This document shows, piece by piece, positions 23,201 to 38,400 of a DNA stretch of 64,000 nucleotides. Location of the stretch: the NCBI GenBank assembly GCA_032191485.1, contig JAVDOI010000012.1, positions 21,221,485-21,285,484 on the forward strand, read 5' to 3'. The first letter of the stretch is position 1; every line of letters begins with the position of its first letter. A program made the position numbers and the translations under genes. The stretch comes from Leptoclinus maculatus (lineage: Eukaryota > Chordata > Actinopteri > Perciformes > Stichaeidae). The notes under the pieces were generated by a model. The model was not told the DNA's origin. It worked only from the letters and a program-made list of their open reading frames with translations, and ran no database searches.

Positions 23201-26200
23201 ACTCTGCTCTACCCTGCAGCATAGACTCTCCTCACTGTCCCAGCACAGACTTGAGCTCAGTGTTCACTCTGAGGGTTTCAACACCCAAAAGATAATCTCT
23301 CTCTCGCTCTCTCTCTCTGCCGTTTTGACAAAAGCCCACATGATCTGGCACCGGCAGCAGACGCATGATTACTGATAAATCCAGGGCAGAACTCGCATGT
23401 AGTCGGCCAGGAACGCGGTTAAAGAGCCATAACTGTGGTGGAGATGGGATAGTGACTGACGTTAGCACTGGTCAAACAGGCTGAGGCTCTCCATCATGTC
23501 TCATAATGTCACTATAAACTCTGCATGGGATTTGCATGCATCTGTATATTTAATTTGTTGTGATAATTAGAAGGTCTATCTTTAAATCAGGAGTTCAGAG
23601 GATGCACATCTTGTGCTTGTCAGCTTATGTTCATATTCCACTGCTCATCACACCCATGTTTGGACCAGTCATTTCACTTGGCATGAATCTGTTTATGGTG
23701 GAGCTTTAGCACACACTAGTTTATGTATTATGTTTTTATTAATAATAAATCATACTAATTTGTTCATTCCCCTTCACTAAACTACTCCTTATCTCTACCT
23801 GACTGAGCTTGTGTGGAGTTTGTCGAAACAGTACGAACGGCAGCGATTGTGCCAAACTCTTCCTGTCATACATCCACACAGGAGGGAAGTGAAATAAACA
23901 GCTGTGGTGTAACTTTGTACCTGGCGGTTCTTTGCCTGGGAGCAGAGACATGCAGGTTGAGACAGACCTCTGTGTGGCAACAACCAGGCTGTCTCCTCCT
24001 GTTGTATTACTGAAAGAATGAGATAAACAAGCTTACAGAAGAAGTTATCCTCGTGGGCTGAGACTGTGTAACTTTATAGAGATGAGATAATATAATCTTT
24101 CTCTTACAGTTGAAAAAATGGAATTCCTAAGCAATAAAACGCATCCTTGACATATCTATTTCACTACAGTACTGAATGGTTTTGATGCTAAATTCTCACC
24201 TGCTGTTTTCTGGCTCATGTTAGCCAACTTTTAGGTATTGCTGTGTAACTGCCACAGTTGAGTCAGTGGAAGTGTCTTACACTTGCATTCTTTCTACTGA
24301 CCTTCAGGGCGACTCCTCTGGTTGCAAAAAGAAGTCTGTCCACAACTTTACTGTTTTAGCTCTTATCGGTTTAAGCTAAAATTATTTTTCTCAGGAGTTG
24401 GTGGAGACCAAAACAGAGTTAAAAGGAGAGTGGCTATTAGACTTATATTCATCAGGTTACTAGAAACACGACTCCAAATTGATGCTGATGTTGCTATGTG
24501 TAAATAAGCCACTGTTTGCTAACAAGTTCGCCATATAACTTTATGTTAGGTGATGATATGACAACAATGTGTTTACAGCCTGTTTCTACTGCCCCTAGGT
24601 GGCCAAAACATCAATGCAGGTTTGACCTAGTTGCCTGAGTAATTGACCCCTCGCTAAGTCCCGCCCTTCAAACGCAAACTGGCCAATCACAGCGTAGCAT
24701 CGACCAGCTTTGACCAGGGTCCGACTGACGGAGCAGCAGCAGGGGGCGGGGCTTAGCCAAGGGTCCATTACAGCAAGAATGCTAAAGCAACCCCCAAGAG
24801 TGCTACAATTGCATCGTCAGTCATCATCAGATAATGATTGTAACTGTATAGACCCATTGGGGGAATCTAAACTGTCTGTATACTGAGAGCCTGCTTGTGT
24901 TTGGGATGTCATACAACATCAAATGTAATCAAACATTTCAAAGACGAGATAAAAGGGACAGAGTGACGGTGGGGCAAAGGGCAGAGAGGAATGTTGGCCC
25001 GAGAGGGAGATAGCGGAGAGTTTAGCCACTCGGTTGGGTCAAAATGGATCACTTCCTGCCAGCTCATTATCATTAGCATAACTTCCTGTCTGCACAGGCG
25101 AAAGGGAACTGGTCAAGTGGATACTGGGGATTAGCAGAGTGCGCATTCCCATTCAGTACAGTGGTATTCAGGCTATTGCATTACATCAGAGTTGGAAACA
25201 TGCCCCCACACCCCATGCCTCATGTTCAGACTGAACAAGCACACATAAAGCAACATATTCTTTAACTCAGTCACAAATATTGCGATTGTTCGGTTAGATA
25301 TTTCAATAAATTGGCCCCTTGCATATAAACTGTAATGCCACAGCATATCTTGTAATGTAAAACATCATTTTTTAATCAAATCAAGAAAAACGCACTGGAT
25401 GGCAGTTGTTTGTCCTGTCGATTATGTTACACGGTTTTACAGAAACGCGTCTGGTGGGGATCTACTTTTCCAGGTCTGAATCCTTTTTGCAAGGCCGAGA
25501 ACTATCAATTACTCGGGAACCCAAACTCTGCTCTTCTGGTTCATCGCAGTTCTCTGAGGTTTCCAGGAAACAAACAGTTGCCGCCTGGTATTTGTTAACC
25601 CCCCCCTTAGTTTGTTCGTCATTTTATGTGATGCCCGTGTCCTCCTCTCACCTCCTCGGCCTCTGTCTTAGCCTGTCCCTTTACTTGCCGCTCCCACTTT
25701 TCCTCATGTTTTTCATATTTCTTTCTTTGCCTATCCCTTCAACATTTTTCTAATTTTTCGTCCATCCTCAGTGGGTGCTATTGTCAGTGCGGGCTTTTAA
25801 AAATGTCCCACACAGCACTTTTCCGTACCTTTTTTTTTTTTTTTTTTTTCTTTTCCTCTTTTCTTTCTCGGCCCTCCCTCCCCCTCTCCTGTGCTGTTCT
25901 CCCTCCGTCTGTAACCAGAGCCCAGGGAATGGGAGGGCTGCCAGGATCCAGTTTGCTTCTGCCCTTTTAAGGCTAAAAAACCAGGAGGAACTTTTTCCAC
26001 CGGAGGGAGTGGAGAGAAGGAAGAGAGGGAGGGAGGGAGACTGGAAGGAGTAGAAAGGAAGAGGAGGAAGTGTAGTACCTCCAGTGTGGCTTGTTGCATG
26101 GAGTTAGAGGAGGGAGGAGGGAAAGAAGAGAGAGCTCCAGGTCAATGATTTTCAGCTTTTGGTAGTTTGAGGCTACAAGCTGAATTCATGTCACAGTTGT

Positions 26201-26410
26201 AAAGCAAATGTTTCTTTGTGGGTTTTGCTGAAGTTTCATGTAGTTCATCCCCATTTTGTATGATAGGAACATAATAAAACATAACACTGTGTGTGTGTGT
26301 GACTGTGCGTGCGTGTTTGTTTGTGTATGTGTGATAAGGACAGTGTGGAATGTGTGACATTTCCTCAGAGAGACTGTCGGATCAGGGTTTGGTCACTTCA
26401 ACCAGTGCGT

Positions 26411-26464
<54 letters not shown>

Positions 26465-29400
26465 CATTGTACTTTTAGATCTAGCACACATTTGGTCTTA
26501 ATGTCTGCCCAAAGTAACTTTGTTCAAAATGTACAACATGATAGTCCCACTCACTCAGCGCTGCACATTGTATACCATGTTGAGTGTGTAATGTCTTGGG
26601 GTCAGTGATAATGTTGAGTGTGTAATGTCTTAGGGTCAGTGATAATGTTGAGTGTGTAATGTCTTAGGGTCAGTGATAATGTTGAGTGTGTAATGTCTTA
26701 GGGTCAGTGATAATGTTGAGTGTGTAATGTCTTAGGGTCAGTGATAATGTTGAGTGTGTAATGTCTTAGGGTCAGTGATAATGTTGAGTGTGTAATGTCT
26801 TAGGGTCAGTGATAATGTTGAGTGTGTAATGTCTTAGGGTCAGTGATAATGTTGAGTGTGTAATGTCTTAGGGTCAGTGATAATGTTGAGTGTGTAATGT
26901 CTTAGGGTCAGTGATAATGTTGAGTGTATAATGTCTTGGGGTCAGTGATAATGTTGAGTGTGTAATGTCTTAGGGTCAGTGATAATGTTGAGTGTGTAAT
27001 GTCTTAGGGTCAGTGATAATGTTGAGTGTGTAATGTCTTGGGGTCAGTGATAATGTTGAGTGTGTAATGTCTTAGGGTCAGTGATAATGTTGAGTGTGTA
27101 ATGTCTTAGGGTCAGTGATAATGTTGAGTGTGTAATGTCTTAGGGTCAGTGATAATGTTGAGTGTGTAATGTCTTGGGGTCAGTGATAATGTTGAGTGTG
27201 TAATGTCTTGGGGTCAGTGATAATGTTGAGTGTATAATGTCTTAGGGTCAGTGATAATGTTGAGTGTGTAATGTCTTGGGGTCAGTGATAATGTTGAGTG
27301 TGTAATGTCTTAGGGTCAGTGATAATGTTGAGTGTATAATGTCTTGGGGTCAGTGATAATGTTGAGTGTGTAATGTCTTAGGGTCAGTGATAATGTTGAG
27401 TGTGTAATGTCTTAGGGTCAGTGATAATGTTGAGTGTATAATGTCTTGGGGTCAGTGATAATGTTGAGTGTGTAATGTCTTGGGGTCAGTGATAATGTTG
27501 AGTGTATAATGTCTTGGGGTCAGTGATAATGTTGAGTGTATAATGTCTTGGGGTCAGTGATAATGTTGAGTGTATAATGTCTTGGGGACAGTGATAATAA
27601 CGAGTCAGCTACATCAAAATTAATTCCCTCCCAGTTTAATCCAAGGCTTTACAGAATGTAATTTATTCCAATTACAGAACTGAAAATGTACAAACTTTAG
27701 TAAATGTGTACGAGGAGAGTCTACATGTGAATTGGGGGAAAACATTCAATCAATAGATATCACCATGTCAGTATTTTTTTTATGACGAGTGTTCTCAAAC
27801 GTTATGTTTAAATATGCAATTAAGGCATTATCTAATGGTAACCTTTTGTGACTTAAGGAGAAAACCGCAGACGCAAATAGACAAAGTAGTAAAATAAACA
27901 GCTCAATGTGTATTTTGGATGTTTTCTCTCCACTAGTCTGAAAGAAGACATGTGAAGTAAGCAAAGTAGCCAAAAAATCTCAAAATTGACCAGTGCATGA
28001 AAAACAATGTTTTTGTCTCCCCTTATACTTACTATTTTCAGTCATCACAATATATTTTTAGGAAACTTTTCAGGAGACAGTTACACATTTCTATCAGAAT
28101 ATGAAGCCCAAATCAACACTTAAGTTGAAAATATTGACACTTGAAAATCCAGTAATGATGTACCAACCAATAGTATATTTTTTATTGATTGCATAACATG
28201 AAAAAAAACCTTTTGCTAATGATCCCCTACATTTTCCTCTTTATTTTTCCTTTTTTACAGAAATGTGACCAAGACAGTACTGACTGTGATGTTTTACAAA
28301 CAAATACTTACAAACTAATGTTTCCAAATGACTTCAAACGTATTTTTGGATTTGTTGTTACCTGTTGGTCGACATATACACGGATACTATCTTCAATAAT
28401 CTAATATATTAGTCTAGTTCTAGAATACATACAAGTCCCAGTCACACAAGCATGGTCATGTGTTGGTGGATAGATTATATAAATATAAGGACCCCATGAG
28501 CGATGGACAGGGAAGGGACAGACCCCCGGTCCATCTCGACCTGCTGTGCTGTTTGGTCCTTCACAACATCTCAGGACTAATGTGAACCAGATGTGGCAGT
28601 GCAGCCTGAATATTGTGCAGAACCTTTCCTCTTCCTCTCTGAGCTTTCTCCTCCCTCTCCCTCCCTGAGATGCTGGGATCAGGTCAGGCTGTGGGTCAGG
28701 GGTTGCGATGATGTCATAGCGAAGCCACATAAGGGGGGGGGGGGGGGCAACGAGCCAAAAAGATGAGTCATGGGAGTTTTAGGGGGTAGATGGAGCATCA
28801 ACCACAGACATGCATACTCCATACGGTAGCCTGGGTTGACTCTGCCCCTCTATGTCTGGGGGGGTTATGAGTCAGCAGAGGGGGAGTCTGATCTGCAGCA
28901 GTCTGTGTCCGTATATGGGCTCCATCAGGCTCGGTGCGCTGTGGTCTGACGGGAATGCTGGCAGATTCCTTGCGTGTTTAGTGGCTTTGTGTGTGCGAGA
29001 GGCTGGAATCAAAGAGCAGCACACAGACGCACACGATGAGCGGTGATATCCTAACGGCACTCGTCTGCTGATGTCCTGCACTGGTCAGCTTTGTTACAGC
29101 CAGAAAAGTGAGGCCACTAGCGTGTCGGTGCTCATTACCTGCTGCTGTCACAGCACATTGTAGGATACAATGCTTCGGCCCTGAAAAAGAAAACGCGGGA
29201 CGGCAGTTTTTCACTATTTTTAAAAACTTTTATATAGAGAAATTCTTATTTAATTAACACTTAAAATACTCATTAGTTAAACATAGTGTGCTCTTGTTGT
29301 GGTCCTGCTGTAGTGGGATTGTGCTGTGGGGGCTGACGGGTGCTATGTGCCACACCTCTGCTTCAGCTGACTTGCATTCCTTCTGCGAGTGCCAACCTGT

Positions 29401-32400
29401 GGTACACGTGCACACCCCCTCAGGCAAATTTATGATATTGGGCTACATAAATACAATTGACTTGTCTTGACTACAGCTTTCTCTGTCTTCAGGCAACCCT
29501 TCTATCTCTTGTTCGGTCTGTCTGTCTGTCTCTCTTTTACACTCTCCTGTGTCTCGGCTCGCCTCTTCTTCTTCTCTCCTATCATTCCTGAGCGGACCGA
29601 GTTGGCACTCAGTTGCTAGAACGATCCAGCTCTGCTCAAAGTTCCCATGGTGACGGGGGTGTTTTTTCCACTGGGAGCAGCTGACATGTCGTGTATTGTA
29701 GGGCTGGTGAGCCCACCTCTCTGTTGGAACATGGCTTCAGACGAGCAGCACGCTGAGGTGGACTGGTTTGTAGCTCTGCATGTAGGCAAAGGAACTCTCA
29801 TCAGCTTTATTCATGTCTTAACAGCCTTTGTTTCCAGCCCCCGCCCCCCCATTCATCCCGCCCCCCATTCATCCCAACCCTGTCCTCAAACTCTTTCTGC
29901 AGCCCTGGGACAAACAGCTCTCAGACCCTCCCACTGCAGGCCTTAAATATTCAGCCCCCCAACTGTAGCCCCATCACCCTCATGCAAAACATCCAAGAAA
30001 CCCCCCCCCCTCCGAAGAGGAGCTTTTATTGTTGTTGGAGTTGAGCTGCTGCTACCAACGATTATTCCAGTCTAGACGGCAATAACTAAACAAATGAAAT
30101 TGAGGTCCAAAGTTGTTTGTTATGTAGTTTTTCAGCATCATTCTCTTCTGTTTTTCATGCTCTCTGCAGCCCTCATCAGAGTAACATCTGAACTCACAGA
30201 GCCAGCTGGACACAGCTGCTGTCAGGAGTGAGATTCACACATTTACAGACCTCGAGCTTTAACTTTTCAGATTCCTCGCAGAAAGCCTGGCGTACGACCT
30301 TCGTAGCCATCAGCACCTCATCGGCCTCAAGTCCTTAGAAGAAGCAGAACGTTCCCTCCTTCACTGTGTTCTTATCACCATCAGCTCAAACACTGTGCTC
30401 CACTCCTTCCTCAATGATGGACCTGAGCAATCAAGTGTGTGTGTGTGTGTGGTTCTCCCCCCTCGTGCCCCGGCTAGCTTCTGGTTGCATCACTTTCTCC
30501 TGTGTGCTCTGTCTGAACACAGACAAATGCCATAACTGTTGGAGCAACCAAACGCGTTGCTCCATGTGCTGTTTGGGTCATTCTGTTGCAACATGGACGA
30601 GTTTAAATCTGTAGTGAATTATCCACATTAAACACACAACAGTCAATTGTATTCATTTGGTGTCAGTGCTGGAGGTGGGGGGGGGGGTTGAAGTTACCAG
30701 ACCATGCTCCAGGACTTCTAGGTATGCATCCCACTCCTCCCTGTAGACGTAGCCATACGTTAGATGTTAGACAGACACTCAGATCATTACTTCTGAAACG
30801 TGAGGCTGAAGCGAAGAAGCAAAGATCAGACTCTGGTCAGCCGTTTCTCGTGCAGTATCTTCCATTTTGTAGGAGCGCTGCATCTTTAAATCATCTCTGG
30901 AAATGTTCAAATCCCGTCCCGCCTTCGATGCACCAGCCTCCGTTCTTTTTATCGGACTGAAGCTTTTCTAAATAACATGGTCTGTTTGTCTACTCTGTGT
31001 GTATGATTGTTTTAAGTGGTTATGGCAAGGTAAAGAGGTGTCAACATGACTTCACATCTGTCCCCCCTCTCTCTTCCTCTGGACTCCAGACTCTAAAGCC
31101 ATCGTGGATGGGAACCTGAAGCTGATCCTGGGTCTGATCTGGACCTTGATCCTGCACTACTCCATCTCCATGCCCATGTGGGATGAGGAGGAGGAGGCGG
31201 ATGACGGCAGACAGAAGACGCCCAAGCAGAGGCTGCTGGGCTGGATCCAGAACAAACTGCCTGAGCTTCCCATCACCAACTTCCACAGGGACTGGCAGAC
31301 CGGCCGGGCCCTGGGGGCCCTGGTCGACAGCTGTGCTCCAGGTGAGTGTGTGTGTGGGAACATCTCTGTGTTCCTGTGTCCTGGGACATGTTATGTGTGT
31401 GTCATCATGGGTCAGCGGAGGTGAATGACGAGAGAGTGTGTGTGTGCATGTGGACAGGAAAGGGTCTGATGACCACCAGCCAAGTATGAAGTGCTGTAAG
31501 CTCTTTCTCTAGAGCAACCTTTTTCATATGAATCTTCTTATGAATGTGAACGTCGTATCAACGTCAAGGTCAACATTACGTTTTTAATTGTGACACCACA
31601 TCCAAATTTAAATCTCCAACGGAGTCTGTCATTTTATTCCATCCATACAGGGTGACATTCTTCTCCTATCATCAAGACACTGGAGTTATATATGAGAGCA
31701 CATCTGAGTTGAAATCATTAACCCTTCCAGCCTTCCACCAATCTTGTTCACCAGCAATACTATGGCTGTTAACGAGGTCATGTGTCATGCAGATGTGTGG
31801 GCACTTCAGCACTCCCACAGATCTACAGCTGCCTTCCTCTGCACCTGAGACGCCATAATATTTGACTTCCTCAGTTCTATTTATCCTCCTAGATGTTAGC
31901 ATGTCTTATCATCGTGAGTGTCTGCATAGGACCGTGTTTGACAGCTATGACCTGAGGTCAGGTCAGGGAAGGCATCGGTGGGTAATTCTCATCTGTCCCA
32001 AAGTAAAGACTGAGGGCCGGAGTGATGAGAGGCATTCCTCCCACTACAGTCTTGTTAGATTAGGTGGGGTGGGGTGGGGGGGGGGTAGGTGAAGGAAAGT
32101 GAGGCATAAAGGAGGTTTCTGTTTACATGCTCAGGATGTTTGGCATACCTGTGGATCACTCACAGCCCTGAGCCAGAGATAAGAGTCAGCATTAGTTCCC
32201 TGCAGCAGAAGATTTCCAGCATTGTCCAAAAACAACAAACCCTCTGATTCAGAGATTTAGTTATGAACAAGTAGATAAATAAAAAAAAACGCAGCTGACA
32301 CACTTTGCCAGGATGTGAGTTTGTGATAATGACAGAACATCACGACACCCAATGTGTAGATTCAAGGGCAGACATCTTGAAGAGCCACAGACCCAGATGT

Positions 32401-35400
32401 GTGACCTCGCACCTAATAATCACTGCTGCCTGTTCACCTTCAAATAAAGATTAGACGTGCTTCGCATTCTCGCTGTATCAAGGCTGCGACATGTCGGCTG
32501 TAACACAAGAAGCTCTCAGTTTCTCTGTGTAAAGACGTTCACGTCCCCCAATCCAACAGAAATATTGCTTCACCGCTTTATAACGAAGGCACTTCACTTC
32601 CTGACCCACGGGTCAAGTGTTGCAACTCTAATGCGTCCAGGCAAAATGTAAGACTGTGATTGTGTGTGTGTGTGTGATTGTGTGTGTGTGTGATTGTGTG
32701 TGTGTGTGTGTGTGTTCCTTTTTTTTTTTTTTTTTGCAGGGCAGTAATACAGAATGTTATCTTACTGTACATATACCAGTGTTTATTGTGTCTAAATGGC
32801 TTTAAATACAATAGATAGAACTGCCTGTCCTGTCGTCATTGTAATCTCATTATATTGTCATGAGATGTTCAACTCACCTCCTCTTTCCTGCAGGTCTGTG
32901 TCCTGACTGGGATCAGTGGGATCAGACCAAACCAGTGGACAACGCCCGCGAGGCCATGCAGCAAGCCGACGACTGGCTGGGCATCCCACAGGTAAGAGAA
33001 ATACCATTAGTAACCCGTCACAGTCTGGGAAATCTTTCCCGCCACAGTTTTAGAATGAATGTGCTCAGTCTGCCCCGGAGAGACTCAGCTGGGTGTGGGA
33101 CGATCCCCTCTTGGGACCTCTCCCCGCCGCTGGCTGGCCCTCGTGTCACGTGTCCTCAGTGGCGGTGCGTTGCGATCGGCTCTGGGTCGGTTGATCGGTT
33201 TAGTTCTGGCGCAGCCGTCTCTCCCTGCAGGGAGGGACAGGGCTCCCGGCGACTGTCAACCGGGATGGACTGTCCTCAGTGCATCAGGGGTCTGCGTCGA
33301 TGTCTGCAACCCACCAGACCCGTCTCGTTTACCATGCTTCGTGGTCGTGACTCTCCACCATTCATATCATTTGTCCGGAGCCGATCCTGGATCGCAATGG
33401 AAAGCCGATAAAGAGCCGATCCTTTCTTTATTCTGTGTTTCGTCTCCTCGGCCTGCTGGTGTTGCAGCTATTACCTCTTTACCACGGCCGGCCTCTACGG
33501 TGCAGCGTTCCACTGCATGCTAGAGCGTGTGTGAATCTGAAAAATGATATGTTAAAATACATGAATTGGCTAAGCTACAATGCTAATCTTCATTAACGAA
33601 GAGCAGACTACAAAACATTCAGGTAGGTGGCAGGTTATATCAGCTGTCACTAAATAATGTTAATTCTGAGTGACTTTATAACAAGCCAAAAAAACAGGTG
33701 TCTTTTCCCTGAATGCAGATGTCTGTATTCTGAGGATCACAACACTTTCATCTTTAACATATCAATGAGTTAAGCTGATAAACTCAATGTATTTGAGCAG
33801 CTGTTATTTCATAATTTTAGGTACATAGTTAAACAGCATTCAGCTAAATATAAGACTCGGATTAAAGGCCAAGAAAACCTTGCAAATATTACTGAAACTG
33901 GAGAAAATTTTAGCTGCAGATTAATACACATTTAGTGCTCTAGTTGACAGTAAGAAAAGGACCGAAGATCACCAGACTCATCAGCCAAGTGTTTACAGCT
34001 TATGCCATAGAACTGCAGCGTCCCGGGTTTGATACCGACCTTGGAGCCTTGGTTGCATGTCATACCCCTCTCTTTGTTTCCCCCATTTCTATACCGTCCT
34101 CAAAAAATCCCCAGAAAATAATCTTTAAAAAAAGAGGCCACCTTACTCTTTAATACTAGAGTAATACGGGTTTGAAATCACTGAGAGTTTCCTCCTCCAC
34201 GGGACAGAACCTAATTAACATACCGAAACAATGTGGAGTCTGGTGGTGAGCTCACCTGGACGTCATGTAGAGAATCAACTCAAACATTTTATCCCCTGTA
34301 GTGTTTGTCCAGAGTGAAAACGTTCCACATTACACAGGGAGATTAGAACTGAACTTTTACTGGTCTGGTTCTTGGGGCCGCTCTGGTGAAAGTCTGACAC
34401 TGTTTTGTTGGCATGGTTGGCACAGCGCTGGCAGCTGGCACAGCATAGCGTGCTGGCAGTTGGCTCTGTGGTCGCTGCCGTTTCCGCCTTGGGCTGGGTT
34501 TCTGCTCAGAAGCTGTCTCTGTCCCTTCCCCTGCTGTCTCTGCGGGCTGTCAGCATGTCTGTATGAGTGGGCGTCTGCTGGGTCGCGTGTGAGAAAGTCT
34601 CAGGTACTTTCTGAGCCAAGGAAGAGGCTGGTATGTGGTTTTAACACAAAATCACAACGCCGCTCAGTTGATTGTTGTGGGTAGTACAGTCTCCATGGCA
34701 ACTAATGGAGCACTGCGTCGGGCTGCGCAGCTTCCCTTCAACCAGGAAACATGCTAACAAGAACATTTGTCTTCCTGTCCCGTCCTGTTAGGTGATAACC
34801 CCTGAAGAGATCGTGGACCCCAATGTGGACGAACACTCAGTGATGACTTACCTGTCCCAGTTCCCCAAGGCTAAGCTGAAGCCTGGCGCACCTCTACGAC
34901 CCAAACTCAACCCCAAGAAGGCCCGCGCCTATGGGCCAGGTACACACACACACACACACACACATCCGTTGCATTGAGTTGAGCAGCAAGATCAGTTTAG
35001 AGCAGGGAGGATTTACATGTTTATTAGAGCCAAGTGCAAGAGGTTGAACTCGAGGGGTAAGAATGAATTTCAGATAGTTCTGGATACTGCCTTAAATGTG
35101 ACATGTATGTTTCTACAGCCCTGTGTGGGTCAGTCCAGGATCAAACATTCTAACGTTCTGTCCCAACGCTCCTCTCTGAAGGTGTGGAACCCATCGGTAA
35201 TGTTGTGATGAAGAAGGCTTTGTTCACCGTCGAGACCATCAGCGCAGGAATGGGAGAGGTGCTGGTTTACGTGGAGGACCCTGCAGGACACAGAGAGGAG
35301 GTGAGACACTGGGGTTTAGTGCGACACATATTAGGGCCATGGTAGGTAGAGCTGGAGGAGAGGGGTAATGTTCCGAGAACAATATTCTCTTTGATTATAA

Positions 35401-38400
35401 AGTCATCATTTTGCCACTTTAATCTCAGTGAATATCCAGATTTAATGTCAGAATCTCTTTCTCTGAATATTACCCCACTCCCCTGACTCCATAATATATA
35501 TTATTTTCCCTACAATGGCTCTAATGCGCCATTGTAGTTGGGTCCTTCTGAGATACTTCAACTTTGTTGGTCATCATGACATACTATGTTGTTAATGCGT
35601 TGAACTATGTCCTCCAGGCTAAAGTGACTGCCAACAATGATAAGAACCGCACCTACTCATGCTTCTACATCCCTAAAGTCACAGGCATGCACAAGGTGAG
35701 CTTCTTCTTCATCCCTTTTTTCTTACATAGGTGTCATATGACTCTCTAAGGGGACTTGTGGACCGTTTACATTGTGGGCCATGGATGCTGGTAGTCTGTG
35801 ATGGAAAGTACATTTACAGTTTTGGGTACTTGTACTTGAGTATTTCCATTTTATGCTACTTTCTACTTCTATTCCACCAAATTTTACATTCAAATACTGT
35901 ACTTTTGACTGGGATCATTATCTTATGTGTAAGGCAACATTACACTTGCTTTCTTAATTTTGTAAAACAAATAAATACATAGACATAAACTAATTGAATT
36001 GTTATTTATTATAATAAGTTGTACACCAGCAACTTGATAAAATATCTTTTATTGAATTAAAATTCAAGTGTATGCCTTTTACTACAGCAACACATTGGTC
36101 AAAGCTTAAACAGATACCAGATCCATCTGTTTGAGTCAGTATCGGCCTGATATCTGTATCAGTGCATCCATAGTTTTTGATGTCTGCTACAACACAAATA
36201 CTGCTCACTATTAAATCCATCAGTAATAATTCTATGATGAACAGTATTTGACCCGTGGGGTTCCATGCACTCAGCTCGCTCTCCGTTCTGCTCTGTAGGT
36301 GACGGTGCTGTTTGCAGGGCAGCACATCTCCAAGAGCCCCTTCGAGGTGGAGATCGGCAAATCTCAGGGAGACTCCAGCAAGGCCACGGCCCAGGGACCA
36401 GGCCTCGAGCCCTCTGGAAACATCGCCAACAAGAGCACTTACTTTGACGTCTACACAGCAGGTAATGGCACGGACGATGGGAGTGAGGTCCGGCTGCTCT
36501 GCTAGCGCCTGGTTAGAAAGCCTGTGTGGACTTGCTGTGCGCTTTAATTCTTCTCCCGCTCTTGTATTCCCTCCTCCCGCTCCTGTCCGTCTCAGGCGCC
36601 GGTGTTGGCGAGGTGGAGGTGATGATCATCGACCCTGCCGGCAAGAACACCACGGTGACTTGCACCATAGAGGACAAGGGTAACAGTAGCTACCACTGCA
36701 CCTACAAACCCACCCAGGAGGGCCAGCATACCATCTACGTCACCTTCGCTGGTGGTCAGATCAGCAAGAGTCCCTTCACAGTCACTGTGGGAGAGGGTAG
36801 GAGTTTTACATGTAGTCCTATTGCATCATTAGGATAGGAAGAGCTTTAATGTTTTCTGTAAATCACCAACATTACATTAAAGTCTAAGATCTCAGTCTCT
36901 AATAACTATCAGCTGTCAGTCTTAAAGGCTAAATAATTTTTTTTAAATGTTCTTTCTTCAGTTGTGTCTAATGCTTTCCTGTCTTTTCCTGCCACTGTAT
37001 GGGATGTCGTGTCCTCTCTTCCTTCTCTTTGATAGAGGCCCGGTGGTATCTCTCCTCTCTCTGGAACGGCCTCTTCCTTCTGCTGTCATTTCCTGTTTCC
37101 TGGGATCTCTCTTGGGTACCCACTGTGTGCGTGTGCGATTGCATGACTGGATGAAGTCGCGTGTGCGTGTAGATATGTGCCTGCTGTATGTGTGTGGCGT
37201 GTGTCCTCTGTCTGTAAACTCTAAATGACTCAGCCGTCCCGTCCACGATGACATGGCCGACGGAGAACCTCACAAACACATTCTCAGATGTTGATGGAAG
37301 AGTCCCACCAGCTAACGGATGCTTCATTTCTTCCAGCTCACTAGTAGTCTTAGGATTACACATAGACACAGTTGTAGCATTGTTAAAAATACAGCTTTTA
37401 GTGCAATGATTCTGGATTTCTCTGAATTAAAATAACAGATTTGTGGGAGGGTTGTAAAAAGCTTTTCCTCTCTGACGGATAACACAACCAAGTTGCATTG
37501 GTAGTGTCCATCCCAGACGAGCTGTATTAAAAGCACAGAATGCTTCATTAATATAAGATAATGCTGGAATATTGGTGATATCAAAACATTTAATTAACAA
37601 CAAGGTCTTAAAATTTGTAACTAATGGTTTCATTCACCGATTACACCAGACCTGCACACATCAAAATAGGTTTTGATATAATGACATATAACTGCATTCT
37701 TCCTCTTGGAGTGCCAAGTAGTCCACTTCCTGGACCTTATCTGGGTCCCCTGTGAGTGGCCTCTCTTCCTATGGGGTTTCCTTTGCTTCCTGCAGGGCAT
37801 CAAGCTGTGACTCAGCAGCTCCTATTTTATGCACTTTTAATCAGGAGATATGGAGGAAACGCCACTCTACTTCCTGTGTGAGGCTAAAGGCTCATTCTGT
37901 CAATTCACTCTGTGGGATAAGATAGATGGGTGGGGGGGTGGCAGGAGGGGTGTGCAGGGTAGGAGGAAGGTGGTAAGCTTTCCAGCAACCCTTCGTTCTT
38001 CTTAAACAATCTTTCCTCTTCTCCTCACTGAAACCACTGAACTCACACATGGTCATGTTGTTGGAGTCAGAATAGCTGTCTCTCTGTTTCTCTCTCTCAC
38101 TCTTTCATTGTGTTTTGCTCTCCACAGCATGCAACCCCAGCCTCTGCAAAGCTAAGGGTCGTGGTCTGCAGCCGAAGGGCCTGAGGGTGAAGGAGACGGC
38201 TGACTTCCAGGTTTACACCAAAGGAGCTGGCACCGGGGAGCTCAAAGTCACCATCAAGGGGCCCAGTGAGTTGCACTGCAAACACCACTCTTGTTTTCAC
38301 TCCGTTGATGGAAACGCATCACTTTAGAACATAGTGGAGCGTTTAGCTGCCAAAGAGCCAGATGATTTTGTTCGAGTTGGTGGAGACCAAAGCGGAGCTG

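Larger units (their letters stand above)
32992..34791. other. intron 4
   Basis: It holds a GC- and CpG-rich segment (33050-33530) and a SINE-like element (33955-34140), listed separately; the rest shows nothing. Confidence 0.5.

Noticed and set aside
30366..30960. Candidate small genes at the end of intron 2
   Set aside because: Short frames without domain, splice support or codon pattern, lying just before exon 3.
33955..34140. tRNA gene
   Set aside because: Only a diverged B box is visible, with no A box or cloverleaf, and it is followed by a SINE-type tail.
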